Assembly (NCBI GenBank): GCA_024509875.1
Contig: JAMPIV010018979.1
Location: forward strand, 434,001 to 498,000
Direction: 5' to 3'
Origin: Oreohelix idahoensis
Taxonomy: Eukaryota; Mollusca; Gastropoda; Stylommatophora; Oreohelicidae
DNA: 64,000 bases
Shown: piece by piece, positions 49,600 through 60,300 of the stretch
How the letters are laid out: every line of letters begins with the position of its first letter
Position numbering within the stretch: the first letter of the stretch is position 1
The notes under the pieces: model-generated
Database searches by the model: none
The model's input: the letters and a program-made list of their open reading frames with translations, nothing else
What the model was told of the DNA's origin: nothing
Translations under genes and position numbers: made by a program

Positions 49600-52044
49600 A
49601 TGTCTACATTTGAGTACTTTATTGAGCAGGGTAAAGCCCTTGGGAAGACAGGTGATAAATTAGAAGAATTTGCGACTGTTCAATATGCCAAGGCATTGAA
49701 GTCGGAGGAAAAGAAAATGAAAGAACTAACTGAACAAAAGAGAATAGATGCTGAAAATTTAAAACTGCAGATGCAGGTAGATGAAAAGAGATTACAAATG
49801 GAAATGGAAAAACAAAAAAGAGAAGCAGAATCTCAGGAGAAGAGACTTCAGGCTGAGGTTGAAAATAAGAGACTTGAAAAAGAAGCTGAAAATAAGAGAC
49901 TTGAAATAGAGGCTGAAAATAAAAGATTAGAAAAACAGGCTGAGGCTGAAGAAAGAAGGTTACAAAGAGAAGCTGATGAGAGAAAAGCAAAAATGAAACA
50001 TGAAGAAAAACTCTTAGCTTTGGAGTTAGAAAAGTTGAAGTTATCTAGTAATGCTAATGATGCTAATAAGGTATCATCTGCTAATAAGTCTAATGCTGTT
50101 GATTTCAAGCTTAATTTACCAGCATTCAATGCTTCAATTGATGATATAACATTTTATCTAGATAGATTTGAAAGTGCATGTAAGGTGCATAATATAGATA
50201 AAACATTATATGTTTATCATCTGTCCAAGATACTTAGAGGTGATGCTTTGACTTTGTTGGGTATGGTAGATGTGCCTGACAAGAACAACTATGAGGTTGT
50301 CAGGGCGGCATTGTTAAAGAAGTACCAACTTAACGAAGACGGATATCGTCTTAAATTTAAAAACATGTTACCAGAAACTGGAGTTGAATTCTCAGAATTC
50401 ATCTCAGGCATACGTCTTACTTTTTTACGATGGGTTGAGCTTTCTAAGACAGAAAGTACATTTGAAGCCCTCATGGACTTACTTCTTAGAGACAAGGTTA
50501 TGTCTTCTGTTAATGAAGCTTTTCTTTCTTTTCTTCATGAGCGTAAGCCTAAAAATATAAAAGAAATGGAAGAATATTGTAGCCAGTATGTTACTGCACA
50601 TCCTCACATAACCATTAGCAACTCTAAGGTAAAAGAAGGTCTGCCAGTTGCTTCGGCAGCACCTTATGGCCCGAATTTTATGCGTAAATTTCAGGGTAGC
50701 CAGCAAAATTTCAATAAAAAGAGTAACCGTAATTATGCCCAGAACCATGGTAATCAATTTCAGGGAGATTCTTCTTCCCAGAACTGGAGACAACCTAATA
50801 TTACACGGTATTCTATTCCCGGTAACTTTAGAAATTTTCATAAAGGTAATCGGTATAGAGGAAAATATTTTTTGCAGAGACCTCAATACCAAGATAATAG
50901 AGGTTCTCAACAGCATAGAGATGGTAATGACAGTTATGGAAACTGGAACGCAAACCAGGATAAAAATTACAGTAGGGACTTTAATGATAATTGCAGAGGC
51001 AATAATGGTCGCGGTAGATCGCAACAGAAGAGAAAAAGATATCAACAGACAAACTCTGTTCAACAAGAATCTCAGGGAGCAGATAAACAGGTTAATAATG
51101 ATAAAGACCATAATGCTATCGGATGCTCATCTTTTGACTTTGGTAGGGCAAATAAATGTATCCAATGCAGTACTTTATTTGATCCGAAAACCATTAGTAC
51201 TCTAAGCTGTGGTCATCCTTTGCCCGCTCTTCCTGCTAATGTTGCTCATGATGGGAGAGGTTCTCTTATATTACATAAGGGGCTTGTAAATAGTAATCCA
51301 GTCTCGGTGTTGTTTGATTCTGGATGTACTACTGTCGGGGTTAGGCAATCTCTTGTAGATCCATTCTGTGCTACAGGAAAGGTCATCAAATGTGTCACAT
51401 TTGGTGGCACGTTGGAAAAATATCCTACTGCCATAATACATATTGCTACTCCTTTCTTCACGGGAGAGGTCCACGCGTGTCTACTTCCAAACCCTATTGC
51501 GGACCTTATTATTGGTCGTATTCACGGAGTTAGGGAATGTACCCCACAGCAGATTGCTGTTTGGGAAGAGCAAAACATTGAAGCTACCAATACGGTGGTC
51601 ACAAGAGCACATGCTCTGGATCCACCTCAAACTTCATTAACTAATAATGATGAAGTAAATGAACAAAATAGTCACTTGACTATTACACGCGACTCATTTA
51701 TCAAATTGCAAGAAGAAGATCCGTCGTTACAAAAATTCTTCATTCTAGCAAAAAAAGGTGATCCTAATCAAAATACTAATAGAAAATCTTGGATTTCTAT
51801 GAAGAACGGCGTACTTGTACGTATGGTACAAGACTCGACTACATCCACTCATTCACAAATTCTTGTGCCTAAGAGCATGAGGGTGCAAATATTGCAACAT
51901 GCTCATGACTCGCAATGTGCTGGACATATGGGTTTTTCCCGTACAAAGTCGAGAGTTCTTGCGGCTTTCTTTTTGGCCATTTGTGAGCAAGGACATACGA
52001 ATGTACTGTCGCTCTTGCAAAGTATGTCAGGAGGTCAAATCTAA
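49600..52044 (+). CDS. gag-pol: Gag-protease-integrase zinc domain of element C (814 aa)
   Basis: The start at 49600 is supported by the same MST/MAT start in B and D. Residues 1-160 are a highly charged coiled coil with ENKRLE repeats. Residues 165-340 are a capsid-like retrotransposon Gag domain (ITFYLDRFESA, VVRAALLKKYQLNEDGYRL, LTFLRWVELSKTE). Residues 345-510 are an N/Q/R/G-rich basic tail. A putative zinc motif C520-x2-C523-x13-C537-x-H539 stands where CCHC knuckles usually are. Aspartic protease has LFDSGCT with catalytic D573, and DLIIGR downstream. The integrase HHCC domain begins with H769 and H776. An extra T in the run at 51970-51974 throws the last 20-odd residues out of frame; integrase continues in the next frame. 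Confidence 0.92.
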   Translation: MSTFEYFIEQGKALGKTGDKLEEFATVQYAKALKSEEKKMKELTEQKRIDAENLKLQMQVDEKRLQMEMEKQKREAESQEKRLQAEVENKRLEKEAENKRLEIEAENKRLEKQAEAEERRLQREADERKAKMKHEEKLLALELEKLKLSSNANDANKVSSANKSNAVDFKLNLPAFNASIDDITFYLDRFESACKVHNIDKTLYVYHLSKILRGDALTLLGMVDVPDKNNYEVVRAALLKKYQLNEDGYRLKFKNMLPETGVEFSEFISGIRLTFLRWVELSKTESTFEALMDLLLRDKVMSSVNEAFLSFLHERKPKNIKEMEEYCSQYVTAHPHITISNSKVKEGLPVASAAPYGPNFMRKFQGSQQNFNKKSNRNYAQNHGNQFQGDSSSQNWRQPNITRYSIPGNFRNFHKGNRYRGKYFLQRPQYQDNRGSQQHRDGNDSYGNWNANQDKNYSRDFNDNCRGNNGRGRSQQKRKRYQQTNSVQQESQGADKQVNNDKDHNAIGCSSFDFGRANKCIQCSTLFDPKTISTLSCGHPLPALPANVAHDGRGSLILHKGLVNSNPVSVLFDSGCTTVGVRQSLVDPFCATGKVIKCVTFGGTLEKYPTAIIHIATPFFTGEVHACLLPNPIADLIIGRIHGVRECTPQQIAVWEEQNIEATNTVVTRAHALDPPQTSLTNNDEVNEQNSHLTITRDSFIKLQEEDPSLQKFFILAKKGDPNQNTNRKSWISMKNGVLVRMVQDSTTSTHSQILVPKSMRVQILQHAHDSQCAGHMGFSRTKSRVLAAFFLAICEQGHTNVLSLLQSMSGGQI

Positions 52045-54499
52045 AGGACCACGACATGCTGCGCCTATTCAGGCTGCTGACATTCCAATTCGCCCTTTTC
52101 AAAAAATGGCAATAGATATTATCGGTCCTTTTAGAATTAAGTCGGCTAGAGGGCATCAATTTATTCTTACATGTGTCGATATGTGCACACGTTGGCCAGA
52201 GGCAATACCTCTCAAGAGCATCTCAACTGCTGATATCGCAGACGCTCTTTGGCTGATATTTTCTCGCTTGGGTTTTCCCGGAGAAATATTGTCAGACCAT
52301 GGCACTCAACTGATATCAGACACTATGTCACAGGTAATGTCTATGCTACATATAAAAAGGTCTCTCAGCAGTATCTATCACCCAATGTCTAATGGGTTGG
52401 TCGAACGTTTAAATAGGACTCTAAAAACTTTACTGGGTAAAATAACTGAGGATCATCCTCAGGATTGGGACAGGGTCTTACCCGCGGCTCTCTTTGCGTA
52501 TAGAGAGGTCCCCAATGAACATACGGGGTTTTCCCCTTTTGAACTTGTCTTTGGCGCGCAACCGCGCGGCCCTATGTCTTTACTTCACGATCTAATCACT
52601 GCCGATAATATTAGCGATGAGACTCAGTCTTCTTATGAGTACGTCATTGCTCTTAGGAAAAAAATCATTGAGGCATGCAGACTAGCAACTTCGTCTTCCG
52701 AATTTGCTAAAGAAAAGGCAAGGCAGTTTGCGAATAAGAATAGATGTCTACGACAACTTTGTCCAGGTGACAAAGCTCTCGTCCTACTTCCTTCAAGGGA
52801 GAACAGACTTCTAATTGCATGGAAAGGTCCATATGCAATAGTCTCCAAAATTTCTGATGTCGACTATGTTGTCGATATTGATGGAAAGCATAAAACTTTC
52901 CACATAAATATGCTCACGGAATTTCATGAAAGACCAGACTATTTGCAGCCTATTTTCCAGGCAACGGACAATTCTCAAGTACCTCATGGTCAATACTCAT
53001 CGCTGTCAGTTATACAGGATGAGGAAACTACTTTTTCTGATGTCAATCTTCCTCTTTCTATGGTCCCACTTTATTCTACGGAATCTTGGAAAAACGTGAC
53101 CGTTTCTCCAAATCTTTCCGCTGAGGAACATCGACAAGTTTCTTCGATGTTGCAAACATTTCAGGATGTTCTTACAGACATCCCGGGACACACACATGTC
53201 ATTGAACATGACATTGTGCTAACTGATCATAATCCTATCAGAGTCAGACCCTATCCAATACCTATCCATTTCCAGTCTCAAGTCGAAAAAGAATTGGATG
53301 AAATGATACGTTTGGAAATCATTGAACCATCCACTTCAGCATACTCTTCGTCTATGGTTATTGTTCGAAAGAAGGATAATAACATTCGCATTTGCGTAGA
53401 TTATCGCAAATTGAACCAAGTTACGAAGTTCGACGCTGAACCTATGCCTTCATTAGAAGAGCTACTCAATAAACTTTCTAATTCTAGATTCTTTACCAAA
53501 CTAGATTTGTCTAAAGGTTATTGGCAAGTCCCGCTAACTGAACGTGCCAAACCTTTTACAGCTTTTTCTACACCTAGGGGTTTATTCCAATGGAATTTCA
53601 TGCCTTTTGGTCTTATGAACGCCCCTGCTACATTCGTACGCATGATGCGGCGAATTCTCGCATATCGTACAGATGTCATAGCATATCTAGATGATATCTG
53701 TCTATTCAGTGATTCCTGGGAAGATCACTATTTGGTTTTATACGAATTACTGTCTACTCTTCGCGAGTATAACTTGACTGCAAAACCCTCTAAAGCCTTT
53801 ATAGGATTTAGTGAGATTTCTTTCCTAGGTCATCGTGTTGGTCATGGTCTTTTAAAGACAGAGGACCACAATGTTTCAAAAATACTTAACATTTCGGTCC
53901 CTAAGACAAAGAAACAAGTAAGGAGTCTATTAGGTTTGATCCAATTCTACGGACGATTCATTCCGAATCTGTCCTCCATTATGGCACCGCTTTCTACTTT
54001 ATTGAAGAAAGGGTCGCCTAATTTGATCCGCTGGTCAAAAGAATGTCAATCCTCATTGGACCAGGTTAAAGACCTATTTTCATCTCCACCTATTCTTAGG
54101 TTACCTACTATTGAGAAGACTTTTGTTCTTCGAAGTGACGCCTCGTCAACTGGGATTGGGGCAGCACTAATGCAGGAGTATTCTGATACTCTGCATCCGG
54201 TGATGTATATCTCTAGGAAATTAAATGCTGCAGAAAAGAATTACTCGGTTTTAGACCGTGAGTTATTGGCTATGGTATGGTCTATTCTGAAGTTACAAAG
54301 ATTTCTTCTAGGCGCACATTTCATTGTGGAAACCGACCAGAAAGCGCTTACTGCTATTCAGAGCAAAAACTTGAAGAGCTCGAGGTCCACTCGTTATGCC
54401 ATAGCTCTTCAACCATTTCATTTCTCGGTTCGAGCTATCCGTGGTTCGGATAATGTAATGGCGGACATTCTGTCCAGATGCCCACACGATTCCACATGA
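51970..54499 (+). CDS. pol: Integrase-RT-RNase H of element C
   Basis: This continues the polyprotein after the one-base shift. Integrase has CRSCKVCQ closing the zinc domain, then catalytic D (52115), D (52295) and E (52403). These give the canonical D,D35E spacing. The GPY/F module follows (WKGPY, HINMLTEF). Next comes the linker that in ordinary gypsy elements sits between protease and RT (VLTDIPG, HDIVLTD). RT carries intact YLDD (53684-53695), and RNase H carries SDAS, DRELLAMVW and TDQKAL. Integrase before RT is the key oddity: gypsy-type sequences in copia-type order. There is no chromodomain and no envelope. Confidence 0.93.
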
Positions 54500-55267
54500 T
54501 TCTTCTGTCATATATATATTTCCTGATATACAGTCCAATGTTATAATGACATGTTAGTAGATTTTTTTTTTTTCTCACTTTTTTGAGGGGGAATTTATAA
54601 CATTGTTCCATGTAATTATCTAAGAAGGCTTAGTTAGTGATATACGGGCCAAAAGATCACTCGGCCACATTTAAATAAATTATTTTCAGGATTGTATTGA
54701 GAGATTTACCAGTTGTCTTTAAGATTTGTGTTATTGATATTTTCGCAGCACATCATTGAAGATGCGAGATTGTGTCCATTGTGGAACTTTGAGTATATCA
54801 AGTCCTGTCCTAGATTGGGAGCGGATGATGTCCACATCTTCTTCTATTGAATGTTTTATGTCAACGAAGATCAACACATGTATTACTTATTAGTTACTGA
54901 TGCATTACATAATGTAATAAAATAGTGCGGTATATTAATATATTACACCGCTATTTGCAACACATTGTATGATATCATAATAATATATTTGATTTCATAT
55001 ATTGGTATGAGAATAATTTGACTTTTATTATGATGTTGCCAGCATTGTGGTTTGTGTTGGTGGCACCTTCCTGGGATATATACGCGTATACTTAGATAAA
55101 TTTTTCTCTAAGGACCTGGGATATGATCTCAGTTTTGCTCCAAGTGTTGAGCTATTTTGTTAGGTATATCCGCGCATCATACGTGCGTTAGGAGCCTAGA
55201 TTTTTCCGGCTCCAGGATTTTAAAAAAAAAAATGTTTCATTTTTTTTTTCCCGGGAGGGTGCGGTAA
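54500..55267 (+). other. 3' untranslated region and polypurine tract of C
   Basis: 768 bp non-coding between the RNase H stop and the 3' LTR. It ends CCCGGGAGGGTGCGGTAA immediately before TGTTACGC. Confidence 0.8.
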
Positions 55268-56767
55268 TGTTACGCACAAATAATTACTTTTTTCCAAAGT
55301 CTTTGTATGATCGTTTTTCGTATGTATGATCATTATTTGACTGAAATGCATGTTATATATATTTTATGGTCAAAGGGACAGAACCCGATATATCGATACT
55401 GCTATTTTTTATGAGTTTACCTCCTCTTGTATAGAGACACGTTCGGTCTATAATGTCTTGAACGAAGCGTGACCATATCTCCTTATTTGGTAGTATCGGT
55501 CAACTGTTGTAGATGTTTGAAACCTTTCTTAACGCTTCTGTTCATGTCCATAAAAGGCGCGACTGTGTAAGACTTTTATCTCGAATGTTCTTAGAATCGT
55601 CTTATTGTGAACAGCGACTCAGAGATTGTCACTCTGCGCATGTCTCGACTGGGTTGTCGTTTGTTGTTCCGCCCAGGTCGGGCAGTTGAGAAATGGACTG
55701 ATTAGCGAGCGGACGCGACTGCGTCTTGTGATTCTCTGAGGGAAATACATTGTCTTTGTGAGTTAGTTAGCTAACTAGACTATTTCCCCGTATTATTCAA
55801 GCCTGCCTGGAGGCATATGTTCATGGTTGATTTTCCGAAATAAGGTAATTCCTCTTGTATCGAACTTTAGGCTATCATCTAGAGGTTCGTCATTTTGTCG
55901 CCTTTTTGCTCGCCTGTGTGATTCAAAATGGAGAGGTACTTTGACTAGGATTAAGTCATCGGTATCTTTATACCTGAACTAGTTATATATCTATGGGTCG
56001 CTCTAGACCAACAAGACTATTGTCTGTGTTCCAGGATTCGTTATATCAGAGATCACGTCCAAGTCAGATGGTTAGACTTAGGAAGGTTATAAAGGTTGAG
56101 CTGACCTGTAATCCATGTATGCTACTCACGTGCAGACAGTAAACGGACGTATTGTATACATCTGATCTGCTAGCTTCAGGAAGGAATAATTATCATTGTC
56201 TATGAACATTAAGGATCTGCAGCTGACCACGGTTGCAGAAGTTATATGTATTATTTATCAAGCTTCGCTATGATATTTGTTTTCCATACAACTATTGAGT
56301 ATTGACTCCTACATGACTGTCAGTTAACATGAGTTTGAATGCTGCATTCGTTATACTATGCTGATGATAACATAAGTATCATGACTGTTTTGTGGCGTGC
56401 AATAAATGGTATAAACCTAAAGCGAAGTTACCATTTTTATGACTCTACACGTCATGTTGCCTGTGGTGTACCCTGAACTGTTCTACTGCAACACACACAC
56501 CGCAACAATCTAAACCAGATAAGACACCCACATCTTGCATTGTAATACCTGGTGTCGATAGAGGTGGTAATTTGTACCCTTATCAACCTGAACTGTTACA
56601 TTTTTATCACCTCACAGGCACATTTCTTTCAACACACACACCTCACGGGTGCATTTCAATCTACGGGCAACCAGATAAGACACCGGGCACATTTCTATTC
56701 ATTGTAAGGGTGGCACATTGGACGGCATACCATTTCTATAGAGGTGGTAATTTCAACCACCGTATCA
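55268..56767 (+). repeat. 3' LTR of element C with scrambled end
   Basis: 55268-56574 matches the 5' LTR, including AATAAA at 56401-56406. From 56575 the sequence alternates short pieces of the LTR terminal 120 bp (GAACTGTT, CAACACACACACC, AACCAGATAAGACACC, AACCACC) with pieces of the neighbouring 22-bp minisatellite (CACCTCACAGGCACATTTCT). The LTR pieces are broadly in their original order, and the stretch ends TATCA then ACCTC. Its natural end is uncertain: 56585 is possible as well as 56767. Confidence 0.75.
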
Positions 56768-57130
56768 ACCTCACAGGCACATTTCTATCACTCCACGTGT
56801 ACATTTTTATCACCTCACAGGCACATTTCTTTCACCTCACGGGTACATTTCTATCACCTCACGGGTGCATTTCTATCACCTCACGGGCACATTTCTATCA
56901 CCTCACGGGCACATTTCTATCACCTCACGGGCACATTTCTATCACCTCACGGGTACATTTCGATCACCTCACAGGCACATTTCTATCACCTCATGGGTAC
57001 ATTTCTATCACCTCATGGGCACATTTCTATCCCCTCACGGGCACATTTCTATCATCTCACATGCATATTTCTATCACCTCACGGGTACATTTATATCACC
57101 TCACGGGCACCTTTCTATCACCTCACGTTA
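56768..57130. repeat. 22-bp minisatellite, about 16 units
   Basis: Unit CACATTTCTATCACCTCACGGG with small variants. 22 is not a multiple of 3 and the unit lacks stops, so long frames appear in all three phases (56572-57179). They are not genes. One further unit lies immediately left of element C, so C landed at the edge of the array. Confidence 0.93.
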
Positions 57131-57299
57131 TAACCAGTGGACCAGCAAAAACCGTCTGAGACCAAGCCCATCCTTCTGAAAAAAAAATCAACCGTTGAAA
57201 GCAGACCACGTCAAGCTCACCACCAAAAAGACGTATGTTGCTTTTTATATCTTTGTATTTGTGTTACTTGTTGTTTGTAACAAGACTACAACACATCCA

Positions 57300-57461
57300 C
57301 ATGTCTCTAACACGTTACTCCCCACCTCTCGATGCTAGACCTAGTATAGTTTCTAACACTGCACTTCCACCTCTAGGTGTTGGCCCTAGTGTAGTGACGT
57401 CTCTAACACTTCATTCCCACATCTCCCCGCTGGACCTGATCATGTCTCTAACACTTGCGGC
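57300..57461. repeat. Degenerate repeats of about 50 bp
   Basis: Three and a half units with TCTCTAACACTTCA, CCCACCTCT and GGACCTAGT cores. Related single copies are at 59205-59250 and, in the SINE tail, 60246-60287. Confidence 0.65.
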
Positions 57462-58305
57462 GCACACAATTTTTTTTTCACATCGACAACGCGTCAACGA
57501 TTGATTAGTTTTTCAACTAATCAACTCTCTGTTAGCGCACAACACCAAACACGGATACCTGTCCTACTACTTGCCCCAGTAACACGTTTGACCATTACAT
57601 CAACTCCAGTTGTTATCAACCAATATCGCCAGAACCGAGTTTGTTTCCTAACACCAACCCTTGTCCCCCTACAGCCCACCCGCGCACGCACGCACACATA
57701 CACAACCACACGTACACACACACACACACACCCAATGGAAATATGAAAACTGATACCAAAATTAAGAAATGGAAGTGTGAAAACTGATACCAAAAGTATG
57801 AAATGGAAAATGTGAAGGTTGTGTTGCAAAAAGTATGGAACGGAAATATGAAAACCGATACCAAAATTAAGAAAATGGAAGTGTGAGTGTTGTGTTGTAA
57901 AAATTAGGAAATGGAAATATGAAAACCGATACAAAAATTACGAAGTGGAAATTTGAAAAACTGATACCAAAAGTATGAAATGGAAATGTGAAGGTTGTGG
58001 TGCAATAATTATGAAATGGAAATATGAAAACTGATACCAATATTAAGAAATGGAAGTGTGAATGTTGTGTTAAAAACTTGACCGCCATTTTATCGGATTT
58101 TTACTGTCGTTTTTTCCTCACGCGAATACGTTCATGAATCATACACTTACAATGCCAGCACACACAAATTTTCACATCGACAACGCATCAACTATCGATT
58201 CGTTTTTCGACTAATCAAAACCTGGTTAGCGCGCAGCAAGTCTTGTCGCATCGACAACGCGTCAACTATCGATTAGTTTTTCGGCTAATCAAACCCTGAC
58301 TAGCA
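57459..58305. repeat. Three dispersed copies of an ~80-bp hairpin motif
   Basis: Copies at 57459-57545, 58158-58236 and 58234-58305 share CATCGACAACGC, then an inverted repeat GATTAG-TTTTTCGG-CTAATC (with small changes), then a GTTAGCGC-like end. The last two abut. Confidence 0.75.
57735..58078. repeat. Composite tandem repeat (GAAATATGAAAACYGATACC type)
   Basis: Alternating units GGAAATATGAAAACTGATACC, AAATTAAGAAATGGAAGTGTG and AATGTTGTGTTGCAAAAA are iterated several times. ORFs on the minus strand (57521-58088) are translations of the repeat. Confidence 0.8.
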
Positions 58306-58444
58306 CAAGTCTGGATACGTTTAAAAAACCAGATTATACTGGTATTCCTTCATATAAATAGACACTTGGAAGACCAAGGCCCAGACACTCCCGTTAATAC
58401 TTTACTGAATCGGTGGTGTGATAATGACAGATACTTACACCTCA

Positions 58445-59010
<566 letters not shown>

Positions 59011-59133
59011 TATACCTATATACCTATATATATCTCTAAGTATTTTGTATAAACATCACACCCGCCATTATCAAACAAATTTATTGCTATATAACAAGTC
59101 ATGCGTCTGATCGTCAGAGTAAGTCACCCCGGC

Positions 59134-59450
59134 TAATATTTATTACTATATAAAAAGTCATGCGCCACCTCCTGACGCGCCTCCTGCGCGATCGACACTT
59201 CACTCCCACCTCTCGATGCTGGTCCCAGTAAAGTCAGGCTTCTAACACTTCACTCCCATATATAAATATTGTATAAACAACAACATAACAACACATGCTG
59301 TAACACATAAATAAACCACAACACACTACCAGGACACCAGGAAGTCACCCCGGCTAAAATATATCGGTATATAAAAATTCACGCCCCGCCAGAGCGCTCC
59401 ACCACATTTTTCCTTATATAAAAGTCACGCCCCGCCAGAAATACGCGTCG
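59134..59450. repeat. Short dispersed motif, three copies
   Basis: AGTCACCCCGGCTAA with ACTATATAAAAAGTCATGCGCC (59134), a close copy at 59342, and a partial TATATAAAAGTCACGCCCCGCC at about 59414. Confidence 0.65.
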
Positions 59451-59472
59451 TAGCGTACATGACATACTACTA

Positions 59473-59878
59473 CTAATGTGAGGTGATTAATGTGAGGTGA
59501 CTAATGCGAGGTGACTAATGTGAGGTGACTAATGTGAGGTGATTAATGTGAGGTGACTAATGTGAGGTGACTAATGTGAGGTGATTAATGTGCGGTGACT
59601 AACGTGAGGTGACTAACGTGAGGTAATTAATGTGAGATGATTAATGTGAGGTGACTAATGTGAGGTGATTAATGTGCGGTGACTAACGTCAGGTGATTAA
59701 TGTAAGGTGATTAATGTGAGGTGATTAAAATGCGGTGATTAATGTGAGGTGACTAATGTGAGGTGACTAATGTGAGGTGACTAATGTGAGGTGACTAATG
59801 TGAGGTGATTAATGTGCGGTGATTAATGTGAGGTGATTAATGTGCGGTGATTAATGTGAGGTGATTAATGTGAGGGGT
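59473..59878. repeat. 14-bp minisatellite, about 29 units
   Basis: Unit TAATGTGAGGTGAC with recurrent variants (GATTAATG, GTGCGGTG, ACTAACG). Confidence 0.93.
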
Positions 59879-60063
59879 TGCATGAGGCTGCCAACCTCAT
59901 CGTGAAAAAACATTGCTACAAAAACCAATGCTGCAAGATCTTGTGAATGATTGGTGGGGACTTCCTGCAAGGGAGGTGGCTGTAACAGTGGCTCCATGCT
60001 ACATAAGGAGGAAAAATAAAAATCATGAATAATGATTGTTATATTTGTTTCTGTTACCGTTTG

Positions 60064-60300
60064 TGTGTCCGATTGGCTTATCGATTAGAGTGCTTTCCTC
60101 TAGTTGCATGGCTACCAGATTCGGGTTCGAAATCTGGTAAAGTCACGCTTCAGTCTACCCAGTTGTAAATGAGTACATTGACTCTGATCTTGAATTATTG
60201 AAGGTAAAGCCAGCGAAGAAAGAAACCGGTCACCTTACCTCATCAAGCTAGATCTAGCATAGTCAGTCTCTGACGCTTCACTCCTGTATGGTAGTTTACA
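60064..60300 (+). mobile_element. tRNA-derived SINE
   Basis: The head resembles a tRNA gene with RNA polymerase III boxes: A-box-like TGGCTTATCGATTAGAGTG from 60074 and B-box-like GGGTTCGAAATC from 60123, about 50 bp apart. The acceptor stem does not pair well. The sequence continues into a non-tRNA body (CCCAGTTGTAAATGAGTAC, GGTAAAGCCAGCGAAGAAAG), so it is a SINE and not a tRNA gene. The tail shares the TAGATCTAGCATAGTC and GCTTCACTCC segment with the ~50-bp repeats at 57300-57461. Confidence 0.75.

Larger units (their letters stand above)
46743..56767 (+). mobile_element. Element C: young Gmr1-like LTR retrotransposon, nearly intact
   Basis: In order this has a 5' LTR, primer region, leader with conserved motif, gag-protease-integrase-RT-RNase H (49600-54499), 3' UTR, polypurine tract CCCGGGAGGGTGCGGTAA, and 3' LTR. 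ACCTC lies directly before (46738-46742) and, in the most extended reading, after (56768-56772) the element. The two LTRs are identical over about 1.3 kb apart from one substitution I can see (46976 A, 55501 G). The end of the 3' LTR is scrambled. Apart from one extra T, the polyprotein reads through with intact catalytic residues. This is the best candidate in the window for recent mobility. Confidence 0.92.

Noticed and set aside
50479..51111. 210-codon minus-strand ORF in element C gag
   Set aside because: Antisense shadow of the N/Q-rich Gag region.
56572..57179. Three overlapping plus-strand ORFs of histidine-rich repeats
   Set aside because: Translations of the 22-bp minisatellite in all phases, partly running into the scrambled LTR.
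59473..59878. CRISPR-like regular repeats
   Set aside because: Units are head-to-tail with no spacers, and the context is eukaryotic. The same holds for the 22-bp and 25-bp arrays.
60066..60140. A tRNA gene
   Set aside because: A- and B-box-like sequences exist, but the acceptor stem is poor and the sequence continues into a SINE body.
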